DNA from: an uncultured Clostridia bacterium
GTDB lineage: Bacteria; Bacillota; Clostridia; TANB77; CAG-508
DNA: 63,283 nt
Reading direction: 5' to 3'
NCBI GenBank assembly: GCA_947626605.1
Contig: CANQSV010000006.1
Location: forward strand, 1-63,283
How positions within the stretch are numbered: the stretch's first letter is position 1; each line of letters begins with the position of its first letter. Below, in pieces: positions 30,788-39,477 of the stretch. A program made the translations under genes and the position numbers. The notes beneath the pieces were generated by a model. The model made no database searches and was not told the DNA's origin. It worked only from the letters and a program-made list of their open reading frames with translations.

Positions 30788-31390
30788 TTACAATTCTCTT
30801 CTTCCTTCAAGAGCTTTCATTAATGTGATTTCGTCTGTATATTCTAAGTCTCCTCCTACAGGAATTCCATGTGCTATTCTTGTAACTTTTATGCCTAGTG
30901 GTTTTATTAATTTTGATATATACATAGCTGTTGCTTCGCCTTCTACCCTAGGGTTTGTTGCAAGTATTATTTCTTTTATATTTGGATTTTCATTTATTCT
31001 ATTTAATAATTCTTTTATTTTTATATCTTCTGGTCCTATTCCATTCATCGGAGATATAGAGCCATGTAAAACATGATATGTCCCTTTAAATTCATGAGTT
31101 CTTTCCATAGCAATAACATCTCTTACATCTTCTACTACGCAAATTGATGTTGCATCTCTTTTAGCATTTCCACATATAGGACATGGATCAGTATCTGATA
31201 TATTATAACAAATAGAACAGTATTTTAGATTCTTCTTTGCATTTATAATTGCTGATGTAAACTCATTAATTTCTTCTTGGCTTGCATTTAACATATGAAA
31301 AGCCAATCTTATTGCCGTCTTATTTCCTATGCTTGGTAATCTTTCAAAAGCTTCTATTAATTTTTCTACTGAAGGTGAATAGTACGACAT
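30788..31390 (-). CDS. recR: Recombination mediator protein RecR
   Basis: About 200 residues from ATG 31390 ([11 protein letters not shown]), ten bases after AAAGGAT. N-terminal helix-hairpin-helix ([17 protein letters not shown]), zinc site [16 protein letters not shown], and Toprim domain ([29 protein letters not shown]). With RecFO it loads RecA at gaps. It is the third gene of the dnaX-ybaB-recR set. Confidence 0.97.
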   Translation of the reverse strand: MSYYSPSVEKLIEAFERLPSIGNKTAIRLAFHMLNASQEEINEFTSAIINAKKNLKYCSICYNISDTDPCPICGNAKRDATSICVVEDVRDVIAMERTHEFKGTYHVLHGSISPMNGIGPEDIKIKELLNRINENPNIKEIILATNPRVEGEATAMYISKLIKPLGIKVTRIAHGIPVGGDLEYTDEITLMKALEGRREL

Positions 31391-31408
31391 ATTTTTCACA
31401 TCCTTTTT

Positions 31409-31753
31409 CTACATTAATCCAGGTATATTATATTTTCCCATTGCTGAAGCTTGTGCTGCATCTACCTTTCTTAAAGCTTCATTTGTACATGTTAAGATTA
31501 AATCTTCTAGCATTTCAGCATCTTCTGGATCAATTACTTCTGGTTTTATTTTTACACTTTTAATTTCTTTATTTCCGCTAACTTTTACTACAATAGCTCC
31601 TCCACCTGCTGTTGCTTCAAATTCTTGTACAGATAATTCTTCTTGTGATTTTTCCAAATCTGCTTGCATTTTTTTAGCTTCTTTCATTAATTGGTTGATG
31701 TTCATTCCACCAAATCCTCCCATACCGCCTGGGAATCCACCTCTTTTTCCCAT
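31409..31753 (-). CDS. ybaB: YbaB/EbfC family nucleoid-associated protein
   Basis: 114 residues with a Gly-rich start (GGFPGGMGGFGGMN), an alpha-helical NQLMKEAKKMQADLEKSQEEL, and the core EATAGGGAIVVKVSGNKEIKSVKI that defines the family. It binds DNA as a dimer. The gene lies between dnaX and recR as in most bacteria, 10-20 bp before recR. Confidence 0.95.
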   Translation of the reverse strand: MGKRGGFPGGMGGFGGMNINQLMKEAKKMQADLEKSQEELSVQEFEATAGGGAIVVKVSGNKEIKSVKIKPEVIDPEDAEMLEDLILTCTNEALRKVDAAQASAMGKYNIPGLM

Positions 31754-31803
31754 TATAAAAACCTCCTTATTTTCTTTATCTTAAATTTTAATTATTATTT
31801 ATA

Positions 31804-31862
31804 AATTAACATCTCTACTGTTTTTGTTTGTTCGGGTCGTCGAGGACGCCGACCCCTACATT
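31804..31862. repeat. Short-form repeat between dnaX and ybaB
   Basis: TTAACATCTCTACTG (31805) followed by TTCGGGTCGTCGAGGACGCCGACCCCTACA (31831-31860). No inner palindrome. Confidence 0.85.
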
Positions 31863-31936
31863 TTCTCTACATTTACACTTTTGTATTATATAACACCTTG
31901 GTCTTTCTTTTTTATTTGACCAAACCTTTCCTTATT

Positions 31937-33541
31937 TTAATCTATAAAATTAATTGGTATATCTAAATTATCAAGACCATTTTGACTTCCTGATGATGCT
32001 GTATTATTGCTTGACTGATTCGTTTTACCTGCTTTTAAATCTATAAGTTTTATTCTCATTGTTTTTCCTGCTGCTAAAGAAACTGCTTTTACTAATTCTT
32101 GCATATTTTCTGGCTTTTCTAAAACTGTTTTTCCAAAGCTAGTTAAACCATTTGGAAATTCTATACCAACTGTCATATCATCAATTTCTTTTGCATTTGT
32201 ATTTATTAAATTTGTATATAGCATAATTTTTCCATCTGCTTTAAATTCATTTACTATTGATGGCCAATTTAAAGTACCATCTCCCTGTGCTGCTATACTT
32301 GTTTTTTCAGGCATTTTTCTAGTTATTACATTTTCCGTTTTTCTTGCGATATCCACATTACTTATTGGTTTTACATTGTTTTGTCTTTGTGCTACTGCTC
32401 CGCTTCTTATTGCTTGTTCTATTTTAGAAACTCTATCATTTAAATCCTCAATAGAATTTGATGATGTTTCTATGCACAATTTTATAATTCCTGTTTGAAA
32501 AACTATTGTTTTTTGAGTTGACCATTTAATGCTATTTTCTAATTCTGATAATTTATAAATTATATTTAATAATCTATCCTTAGAAGCTTTCTCCCCTAGC
32601 TTTTCAATACATTCTAATTCGTCCTTATTATATATTTGTAAATTTTTGCTTGTTTTATACACTAATATATCTTTTGTGTATTTTATCAATTCCCATAATA
32701 AATTATTTATATCTTTACCTTCTGCTAAGACTTCGTCAATTGTTTTTAAAGCTTCCTCTACATTATAATCTATTATAGCTTCTGTCATTTTACTTACATA
32801 TGTAAGCTTTGGAATTCCAACTAAATCTTTAACTTTATTTTCATCTATATTAGTATCTCCATCTTGCAAACATCTTTCCAAAATAGATAAAGCATCTCTC
32901 ATTGCGCCTTCTGCTAACACAGCTATTGTTGTTAAAGCCTCTTGTGTAATTTCTATATTTGACTCTTTACAAACAATTTTTAATCTTTTAATTATATTAT
33001 CTGTTGATAATTTCTTAAAATCAAATCTTTGACAACGTGATAAAATTGTTGCTGGAATTTTTTGTGGTTCTGTTGTTGCTAATATAAATTTTACATGAGC
33101 TGGTGGTTCTTCTAATGTTTTTAGAAGAGCATTAAAAGCTCCTGTTGAAAGCATATGAACCTCATCTATTATATATACTCTATATTTTGCAAGTGTTGGT
33201 AAAAAGTTAACTTCTTCTCTTATACTTCTTATATCTTCTACACTATTATTTGATGCAGCATCCATTTCAACAACATCTGTTAGAGAACCTGATAATATTC
33301 CCTTACAAATTTCGCATTCATTGCAAGGTTCGCCATCTTTAGGATTTAAGCAATTTACTGCTCTTGCTAATATTTTTGCTGCAGATGTTTTTCCTGTTCC
33401 ACGTCCACCATTAAATAAATAAGCATGGCCCACTCTTCCTGAATTTATTTGATTTTTAAGTGTTTTTGTTATGTGTTCTTGTCCAACAATTTCACTAAAT
33501 GTAGTTGGTCTGAATTTTCTGTATAATGCTGTATATTCCAA
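31937..33541 (-). CDS. dnaX: DNA polymerase III subunit gamma/tau
   Basis: 534 residues. Walker A GGRGTGKTSAAK (about 45-56), a zinc cluster with four Cys (CLNPKDGEPCNECEIC), Walker B IIDEVHML, and sensor EPQKIPATILSRCQRF form the clamp-loader AAA+ module. Domain III follows to about 365, and a tau-type C-terminal part (about 380-534) ends in IDLKAG and a Ser/Asn-rich tail. It is the motor of the clamp loader. Position next to the SRP RNA and ybaB-recR is conventional. Confidence 0.97.
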   Translation of the reverse strand: MEYTALYRKFRPTTFSEIVGQEHITKTLKNQINSGRVGHAYLFNGGRGTGKTSAAKILARAVNCLNPKDGEPCNECEICKGILSGSLTDVVEMDAASNNSVEDIRSIREEVNFLPTLAKYRVYIIDEVHMLSTGAFNALLKTLEEPPAHVKFILATTEPQKIPATILSRCQRFDFKKLSTDNIIKRLKIVCKESNIEITQEALTTIAVLAEGAMRDALSILERCLQDGDTNIDENKVKDLVGIPKLTYVSKMTEAIIDYNVEEALKTIDEVLAEGKDINNLLWELIKYTKDILVYKTSKNLQIYNKDELECIEKLGEKASKDRLLNIIYKLSELENSIKWSTQKTIVFQTGIIKLCIETSSNSIEDLNDRVSKIEQAIRSGAVAQRQNNVKPISNVDIARKTENVITRKMPEKTSIAAQGDGTLNWPSIVNEFKADGKIMLYTNLINTNAKEIDDMTVGIEFPNGLTSFGKTVLEKPENMQELVKAVSLAAGKTMRIKLIDLKAGKTNQSSNNTASSGSQNGLDNLDIPINFID

Positions 33542-33594
33542 AGAGTTTTCCCCCTTTACCTTAATTATTCACTATTTATTATTCATTAAATTTA

Positions 33595-33690
33595 TAATAA
33601 CATCTCTACTGTTAATATTTTTGCGGGTCGTCGAGGACGCCGACCCCTACAAATGCTATAATTCATAATACCATGAGATAACATCTCTAC
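33595..33690. repeat. Short-form repeat between SRP RNA and dnaX
   Basis: ATAACATCTCTACTG (33597), GCGGGTCGTCGAGGACGCCGACCCCTACA (33623-33651), and a second GATAACATCTCTAC (33677-33690) just beyond the SRP RNA 3' end. Confidence 0.85.
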
Positions 33691-33710
33691 TTTTTTGGGT
33701 TCTAATTTTA

Positions 33711-33833
33711 AATCTTACCTCTCTACGGAAAGTAATTACTCACATAGAGTATCCCATTTATCGCTGCTTCCTTCCAGACCTGACGAGGTTCATGGGGCTC
33801 TATTGAAATTACTCTCCGTACAAAGGTAAGATT
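33711..33833 (-). ncRNA. ffs: Signal recognition particle RNA, small bacterial type
   Basis: On the minus strand the ends AATCTTACCT and AGGTAAGATT are complementary. The apical part has the conserved domain IV, CAGGTCTGGAAGGAAGCAGC, with the GGAA-type tetraloop region. At ~123 nt it is close to 4.5S/short SRP RNAs rather than the ~270 nt Bacillus form. It binds Ffh and guides membrane-protein export. Placed between tadA and dnaX as in many Firmicutes. Confidence 0.95.
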
Positions 33834-33917
33834 CTAATTACTTGCCCATTATATTATATATTTGATTTTGTGTCAATCAGAAAAGTTAAAACATACCTGT
33901 TTACTTGTTACGATTAT

Positions 33918-33946
33918 TTGACTTTTTCTAACATATTCTTTATAAT
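33918..33946 (+). promoter_or_regulatory. Sigma-A promoter of the 56-residue peptide gene
   Basis: TTGACT (33918-33923) and TATAAT (33941-33946) with exactly 17 bp between them. Transcription would start near 33953, giving a ~50 nt leader. Confidence 0.8.
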
Positions 33947-34004
33947 AGTGGCATTAGCTTAAATTTTTAGGCTCTGTATTTTATGAAAAGGAGGTGTCTC
34001 TTTG

Positions 34005-34175
34005 ATGATCATTTTAAAGCTTATCGGAATTGCTATTCTATGCCTTTGGGGAATCGGCGTTTTGTTTGCAATAATTCTCTCTTTCTTTCTTTTTCCTGCT
34101 GCTTTGCGGGGCAGACGTGAGCGTCTTCAGAAGGAAAAAATGGCCAATGATTCTCAGACAAGCAAGGAGGCATAA
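34005..34175 (+). CDS. 56-residue membrane peptide, unknown
   Basis: ATG 34005 follows AAAAGGAGGTG at good distance (a TTG just before it is possible). The product starts MIILKLIGIAILCLWGIGVL, continues hydrophobic to about residue 33, then becomes charged (RGRRERLQKEK) and ends TSKEA. So it is a single- or hairpin-helix membrane peptide with a basic cytoplasmic-type tail. It has its own near-consensus promoter and its stop codon sits in the loop of its terminator. Codons are richer in G/C than neighbours (CTTTGGGGAATCGGC), hinting at selection or transfer. It could be a type I toxin or a small accessory subunit; nothing proves either. Confidence 0.7.
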   Translation: MIILKLIGIAILCLWGIGVLFAIILSFFLFPAALRGRRERLQKEKMANDSQTSKEA

Positions 34176-34190
34176 GCCTCCTTGCTTTTT
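34162..34190 (+). terminator. Strong terminator of the 56-residue peptide gene
   Basis: GCAAGGAGGC-ATAA-GCCTCCTTGC, a 10 bp GC-rich stem whose loop includes the TAA stop, followed by TTTTT. Confidence 0.9.
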
Positions 34191-34926
34191 ATATTCTCTT
34201 AAATACTACATCATCAAAATTTGTTATTTCTATACTTTCTTGACCATTTTTTAATATATTTCCCTCTGGTAATTCTAATGTAATTGTTCCCTTATACTTT
34301 TTTTCTGATTTTAACTCTATAGTTATATCAAAAGACACTTTGCATTTTATATCTTCATTTTTTATATTAGCTTTTGCCAATAAAGTTCCATCATGCACTA
34401 TTGTTTTATCATCATTTGATTGGTATCTATGAAGATTTTTATTAGAAATTCTAAAAATTATCATTCCACCTTGATTTGCAATTTGTAATTTTTCTACATC
34501 TGCTTCTGTTTCCCCCGTAAATTCTAGTGCATCTTTTACTTCATATTTTTCATCACATTTAAATGGTGTTGCTGTTTCTATATTTGGCTTATAAACTACT
34601 AATTCGCCCTTTTTGGGTTTTTCATCTATTGAAAAATTATTAATTACTATTTTATCTATAATTTCTGTTTTTTTGTAATTAGCATTTTTTGCTATGCTTA
34701 TATAAATATCATTATTTTGAAATATGTTGAAATCCCATTTATATTCACTTTTTTCATTTGCAAAACCTTCGGCAGTACTAAATATCATTATCTTTGAAAG
34801 CTCAAATGGCATATTCTTTTCGCCTTCAATTTCATATTTTTGTATTGTTACACCAACAAAAATTGTAACAGCAACTATTATGCATATAATAAGTATTAAA
34901 TGTATAGCTCTTCTTGAAACTTCCAT
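34189..34926 (-). CDS. Unknown membrane-anchored or secreted protein
   Basis: 245 residues. A basic start (MEVSRRAIH), one membrane helix (about 9-28), and then an outside domain rich in beta strands with no motif I recognise (about 35-245, with repeated Lys/Glu). It lies 21 bp after tadA, so it is probably co-transcribed with it. Function unknown. Confidence 0.8.
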   Translation of the reverse strand: MEVSRRAIHLILIICIIVAVTIFVGVTIQKYEIEGEKNMPFELSKIMIFSTAEGFANEKSEYKWDFNIFQNNDIYISIAKNANYKKTEIIDKIVINNFSIDEKPKKGELVVYKPNIETATPFKCDEKYEVKDALEFTGETEADVEKLQIANQGGMIIFRISNKNLHRYQSNDDKTIVHDGTLLAKANIKNEDIKCKVSFDITIELKSEKKYKGTITLELPEGNILKNGQESIEITNFDDVVFKRI

Positions 34927-34946
34927 ACAAACCCCTCTTATTTTAA

Positions 34947-35408
34947 TTATTTCTTCAAAACTCTTAGCTTTTTAAAAAAATCTTTTAGAATATCTTCGCA
35001 TTCTTTTTTCATAATTCCTGTTTCTATTTCTACTTTGTGATTGAAAGTATAATCATCATTTAAATTTAATACTGACCCACAAGCTCCAGTTTTTGGATCC
35101 ATGGTTCCTATAAAAATTTTTTTTATTCTTGAATTTATAATTGCCCCCATACACATAGTGCATGGTTCTAAAGTAATATACATTTCGCAATCTATCAATC
35201 TCCATGTATCTAATTTCTTACTTGCTTTTTGGATTGCCAATATTTCTGCATGTTTCGTTGTATCTTTTTTAGTTTCTTTTAAATTATGTGCTCTAGCTAT
35301 TATTTTTCCATCTTTTACAATAATAGCACCAACTGGAACTTCTAATTTATCATAAGCTTTTTTTGCTTCTTTTAAAGCTTGTTTCATGAATATTTCTTTT
35401 TCTTCCAT
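34947..35408 (-). CDS. tadA: tRNA-specific adenosine deaminase
   Basis: 153 residues from ATG 35408, preceded by GGAAAGAG. Zinc and catalytic residues: HAEILAI (proton-shuttle Glu) and PCTMCMGAI (two Cys ligands). It converts A34 to inosine in tRNA-Arg(ACG). Such a tRNA is present in this window at 57.3 kb, which fits. Located next to the SRP RNA region and a tRNA-Arg gene. Confidence 0.95.
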   Translation of the reverse strand: MEEKEIFMKQALKEAKKAYDKLEVPVGAIIVKDGKIIARAHNLKETKKDTTKHAEILAIQKASKKLDTWRLIDCEMYITLEPCTMCMGAIINSRIKKIFIGTMDPKTGACGSVLNLNDDYTFNHKVEIETGIMKKECEDILKDFFKKLRVLKK

Positions 35409-35452
35409 TTTTTCTCTTTCCAATTTTTATTCATTATTAATTAAAGCTACAA

Positions 35453-35528
<76 letters not shown>

Positions 35529-35591
35529 ATTTAATTCATTTTTATATCATACTACAACAAATTTAAAAAAGCAAGTTTTTTTATAACAAAA

Positions 35592-35620
35592 GACATAGTA
35601 AAATATTGCCATTTTACTAC
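35592..35620 (-). terminator. Possible terminator of the GH25 gene
   Basis: AGTAAAAT-ATTGCC-ATTTTACT is a stem of AT pairs about 20-45 bp past the stop; the following minus-strand stretch is T-rich but broken (GTCTTTTGTTATAAAAAAAC). Weak. Confidence 0.45.
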
Positions 35621-35636
35621 GTCCCCAATTGATTTC

Positions 35637-36653
35637 TTATTCTATTTTAATTTGAATTGCATCTATTTCTTTGCCCAGAATTCCAGCATAGCCATTGTTA
35701 CTATCTTTTTCTGAATAACCTGTTACCCAAGGCAACCACTTTTCCTTTAAAAGATGAACTCTATATTTAACTTTTCCATTGCTAGATTTCATCATTAATC
35801 CATCGATTGGTTTTCCTAAAATTCCTGCGTAATCACTTCTATTTTTTACTTCTGGTAACCATTTTCCTCCTTTTAAATGAACTTTATAAATTATATCTCC
35901 CTTTGATAAATTAGCATATACTCCTGTAGCAGTCATTCCAAATACACCCGCATAATCTTCCGTATTTTTCACATTGGGTTGCCATCTTCCATTTGTATAT
36001 GTTTGATATATTACATCTACTTTTTTATCTTCTGGTTTTGTATTTTCTTCATCTTCTGTTTTGATATTTTCATCAACGTTTCCTTTAATTCCATTCACCT
36101 TTCCCATTGAAGTATATTGCCATATCATATATTTTTTATTATATTCATATTTATCGTCTGGGATTTTCCCATTATTTTCTCCATAACTTGCTACCCATTT
36201 TGGATATTCATTAAAGATCTTTTCTGTTAATTTAGTCTCAAACCAATCTTTATTTGCATATGTCCCTACCTCATAATTTTCTTTTTTAACTAAATCGAAA
36301 AAAGTTTTTGCAATTTCCGCAATAGCTTTATTTGAACATTTTCCTGTTGTATTTTCATCTTCTAAATCATAAAATATCGGATATTCTATAGTTTTATTTT
36401 TTATCAATCTTATTACATGTTCTGCTTCCGATTTTGCTTGTTCGGTACTTTCTGCATATGAATATAAATATACACCAATTGGCATATTAACTTTCTTACA
36501 TTCTTTATAATTTCTCTCAAAAAGTGCATCATCTTGACTAACAATATCATCTCCTATTCCACAACGCAAAATAGCAAATGATATTTCATCTTTTTTTACT
36601 TTATCCCAATCTATTATTCCTTGATAATCAGATACATCTATTCCTTTTATCAT
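35637..36653 (-). CDS. GH25 muramidase with ChW-like repeats, no signal peptide
   Basis: 338 residues. The N-terminal GH25 domain (about 1-195) starts directly MIKGIDVSDYQG with the catalytic Asp, and contains PIFYDLEDE and MIWQYTSMG. Three C-terminal repeats follow (about 215-338), each like YRVHLLKEKWLPWV...YAGILGKEIDAIQI, resembling clostridial ChW cell-wall modules. It should cut the MurNAc-GlcNAc bond. There is no signal peptide or membrane helix, which is the build of a phage endolysin needing a holin or lysis to reach its target. Alone on its strand, it may be a domesticated phage gene. Confidence 0.88.
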   Translation of the reverse strand: MIKGIDVSDYQGIIDWDKVKKDEISFAILRCGIGDDIVSQDDALFERNYKECKKVNMPIGVYLYSYAESTEQAKSEAEHVIRLIKNKTIEYPIFYDLEDENTTGKCSNKAIAEIAKTFFDLVKKENYEVGTYANKDWFETKLTEKIFNEYPKWVASYGENNGKIPDDKYEYNKKYMIWQYTSMGKVNGIKGNVDENIKTEDEENTKPEDKKVDVIYQTYTNGRWQPNVKNTEDYAGVFGMTATGVYANLSKGDIIYKVHLKGGKWLPEVKNRSDYAGILGKPIDGLMMKSSNGKVKYRVHLLKEKWLPWVTGYSEKDSNNGYAGILGKEIDAIQIKIE

Positions 36654-36772
36654 ATAATTCCCTCCTACTTATATATTATTAACCTAACAAATTGACGTGC
36701 ATGGATTTTCTTGACTTTCTAAGCAATATATTGTACATTGTATTTAATTATTAAGTTATTTAAGGAGTTTTT

Positions 36773-37510
36773 ATGCAACAAATTTTAAGTTATATGAGAA
36801 AAGCAATTGAAGATTATAATATGATTGAAGAGGGAGATAAAATAGCTGTTGGTCTTTCTGGTGGTAAAGATTCTTTATCAATGCTTATGGGATTTAAAAA
36901 TTTGCAAAGATTTTATCCAAAAAAATTTGATATTTTAGCTATTACAATTGACCCGGGATTTGATAATTTTGATACTTCTATGTTAAAAAATTTTTGTGAT
37001 AATTTAGGTATCCCTCTAATTATTGAACAGGGTCATATAAAAGAAATTGTTTTTGATATTAGAAAAGAAAAAAATCCATGTTCTCTTTGTGCTAATTTAC
37101 GTAGAGGTATGTTAAATAGCATCGCTATTCGTGAAGGATGCAATAAAATTGCTTTAGGTCATAATGAAGATGATGTTCTTGAAACCTTTTTATTAAATTT
37201 ATTTTATGGTGGTAGCATTCATACTTTTGCTCCAACTTCTTATATGGACAGATCAAAAATAACATTAATTCGTCCATTAATTTATGCACCTGAAAAATAT
37301 ATACGAAAATTCATTAGAAAAAATGAAATTGAAGTAATGCCTAAAGTTTGTCCAATGGACGGATCTTCTACAAGGGAAAATATGAAACAATTGATTAGAG
37401 ATATGCAAATAGATATTCCTAGAGTAAGAGCAAATTTATATGGTGCTATTAAGAGAAGCAACATAAAAGGTTGGGCAAAGCCGGGGGAAACAATAATTAA
37501 TAATGAATAG
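36773..37510 (+). CDS. TtcA-like tRNA thiolation/adenylation PP-loop enzyme
   Basis: 245 residues; AAGGAG precedes the start. PP-loop motif GLSGGKDSLSML (about 26-38) for ATP binding; paired Cys in NPCSLCANLRRG, and another Cys in PKVCPMDGSSTREN. These Cys can hold a 4Fe-4S cluster as in TtcA, which makes 2-thiocytidine in tRNA. GHNEDDVLETFLLNLFYGG is the typical TtcA/TilS middle. The last codons run into a repeat (ATTAATAATGAATAG), which supplies the stop. Confidence 0.88.
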   Translation: MQQILSYMRKAIEDYNMIEEGDKIAVGLSGGKDSLSMLMGFKNLQRFYPKKFDILAITIDPGFDNFDTSMLKNFCDNLGIPLIIEQGHIKEIVFDIRKEKNPCSLCANLRRGMLNSIAIREGCNKIALGHNEDDVLETFLLNLFYGGSIHTFAPTSYMDRSKITLIRPLIYAPEKYIRKFIRKNEIEVMPKVCPMDGSSTRENMKQLIRDMQIDIPRVRANLYGAIKRSNIKGWAKPGETIINNE

Positions 37511-37713
37511 TTAATAATGAATAATGTATAATTTAGGATAAAAATTGCAATGCGAATGCATTGCAATTTTTTACATTAATTATTCATTGAATTTATTTTA
37601 ACATCTCTACTGTTCTTTGTTTTGCGGGTCGTCGATGCTGAGGCTGTTAAGGCTCTGCCTGTTACAGCGTCAGTATGCAGTGGCGGACGCCGACCCCTAC
37701 AGATGTGCAATGT
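37500..37713. repeat. Long-form repeat between ttcA-like gene and pgcA
   Basis: Parts in order: TAATGAATAATG-type palindromes (overlapping the upstream stop), a 13 bp stem AAAATTGCAATGC...GCATTGCAATTTT (37541-37570) able to terminate the plus-strand gene, TTAACATCTCTACTG (37598), and GCGGGTCGTCGATGCTGAGG...GGCGGACGCCGACCCCTACA (37624-37701), then TGTGCAATG up to pgcA's stop. The most complete copy in the window. Confidence 0.85.
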
Positions 37714-37720
37714 TTTCTCA

Positions 37721-39445
37721 TTACTCTGCAATTTCTGCCATTGCTTTCTTTAATTCTTCTAATTTTGTTCCTGCGTCTTCTAGATTGTTTCCTTTTATTC
37801 CTATATACATTTTTACTTTTGGTTCTGTTCCTGATGGACGTATACAACACCAAGCATCTTTATCTAATTCGTAGTATAAAACATTTGATTTTGGTAAATC
37901 CGCTTCTACTACTTTATTTTCTACTAAATTATTAATCTTACCAAAGTTGTAGTCTCTTACTGCTAATACTGTATATTCTCCAATTTGTTTTGGTGGATTG
38001 TTTCTCATTTTTTCCATCATTTCTTTTATTTTAACAGCTCCATCTGCTCCTTTTAAAGTAACAGCTACTTGACCTTCTTTGTAATATCCATATTTTTCGT
38101 ACATTTCTATCATTCTATCATAGATTGTAATTCCTTTTTTCTTGCATACTGCTGCGATTTCGCATAACATCATTGCAGCTACTATTCCGTCTTTATCTCT
38201 TGCATGAGTTCCTATTAGACATCCGTAGCTTTCCTCAAATCCATACAAGCAGTCATAGCTATGATCTACTTCAAATTGTCTAATTTTTTCAGCTATATTT
38301 TTAAATCCTGTTAAAACTTCAAATAGTTTTACATTATAATATTTTGCTATTTCTTCTGTCATGTTTGATGATACTATTGTTTTTATTATTGCTGCATTTG
38401 CTGGTAATGTTCCTTTTTCTTTTCTTGAAGATAATATATAATCAGCAATTAAAAGCCCTGTCATATTTCCATTAAATAGTATATATTCTCCTGTTTTTGG
38501 ATTTTTTACAAACATTCCTATTCTATCTGCATCTGGATCATTGGCTAAAATTATGTCTGCATCTTTTTCTGCTGCTAATTTTAATGCTAATTCAAAAGCT
38601 TTTGGATCTTCTGGATTTGGATATGTTACTGTTGGAAATCTTCCATCTGGCTTTTCTTGTTCTGGAACTACAAAAATATTTTTAAATCCTAATTCGCTTA
38701 AAATTCTTTTTGCCATTACTGCTCCAGTTCCATGAAGTGGTGTATATACTATTTTTAATTCATCTGATTCCTCATCTATTATTTCTTTATTTATTACTAA
38801 TTTTTTTAATTCCTCTATATATCTATCATCTACTTGTTTTCCAACTATATTGAATAAACCTTTTGCTATTGCTTCTTCTTTATCCATTGTCTTTATTTCA
38901 GAATAATCTTTTATTTTATTTATTTCTTCCATTATTCCTTTATCAATAGGATTTGATATTTGAGCTCCATCTTGCCAGTAAACCTTATATCCGTTGTATT
39001 CTGGTGGATTATGGCTTGCTGTTATAACTATTCCTGCTGTACATTTCAATTCTCTAACTGAAAATGATAATACAGGTGTTGGTCTTAATGATTCAAATAA
39101 ATATGTTTTTATTCCATTTGCATTTAAAATTAAAGCTGTTTGCTCACTGAATTCATCTGACATTATTCTAGAATCGTATGCTATTACTACACCTTTATCT
39201 TGTACATTATTTTTTACTATAAAATTTGCTAGACCTTGTGTAGCTTTACCAACTGTATATTTGTTCATACGATTTGTTCCTGCACCAATTACTCCTCTTA
39301 GTCCTGCTGTTCCGAATTCTAATTCTTTATAAAATCTATCTTTTATTTCTTCGTCATTTCCTTTTATGTTAATTAGTTCTTTTCTTGTATTTTCATCAAA
39401 TACTTCGTTATTACACCAGTCTTCATATACTTTTAAATAGTCCAT
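37721..39445 (-). CDS. pgcA: Phosphoglucomutase / phosphomannomutase
   Basis: 574 residues, the length of the Bacillus PgcA group. Catalytic serine loop TASHNPPEYNGYK, metal loop DPDADRIG, sugar-binding GFEESYG and phosphate loop RPSGTEPKVKMY are intact. It interconverts glucose-6-P and glucose-1-P, feeding UDP-sugar formation by the upstream gene 32 bp away. An operon for nucleotide-sugar supply to the envelope. Confidence 0.95.
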   Translation of the reverse strand: MDYLKVYEDWCNNEVFDENTRKELINIKGNDEEIKDRFYKELEFGTAGLRGVIGAGTNRMNKYTVGKATQGLANFIVKNNVQDKGVVIAYDSRIMSDEFSEQTALILNANGIKTYLFESLRPTPVLSFSVRELKCTAGIVITASHNPPEYNGYKVYWQDGAQISNPIDKGIMEEINKIKDYSEIKTMDKEEAIAKGLFNIVGKQVDDRYIEELKKLVINKEIIDEESDELKIVYTPLHGTGAVMAKRILSELGFKNIFVVPEQEKPDGRFPTVTYPNPEDPKAFELALKLAAEKDADIILANDPDADRIGMFVKNPKTGEYILFNGNMTGLLIADYILSSRKEKGTLPANAAIIKTIVSSNMTEEIAKYYNVKLFEVLTGFKNIAEKIRQFEVDHSYDCLYGFEESYGCLIGTHARDKDGIVAAMMLCEIAAVCKKKGITIYDRMIEMYEKYGYYKEGQVAVTLKGADGAVKIKEMMEKMRNNPPKQIGEYTVLAVRDYNFGKINNLVENKVVEADLPKSNVLYYELDKDAWCCIRPSGTEPKVKMYIGIKGNNLEDAGTKLEELKKAMAEIAE

Positions 39446-39477
39446 TCTCTTTCGTTCCTTTCTTTATTTATATATTT

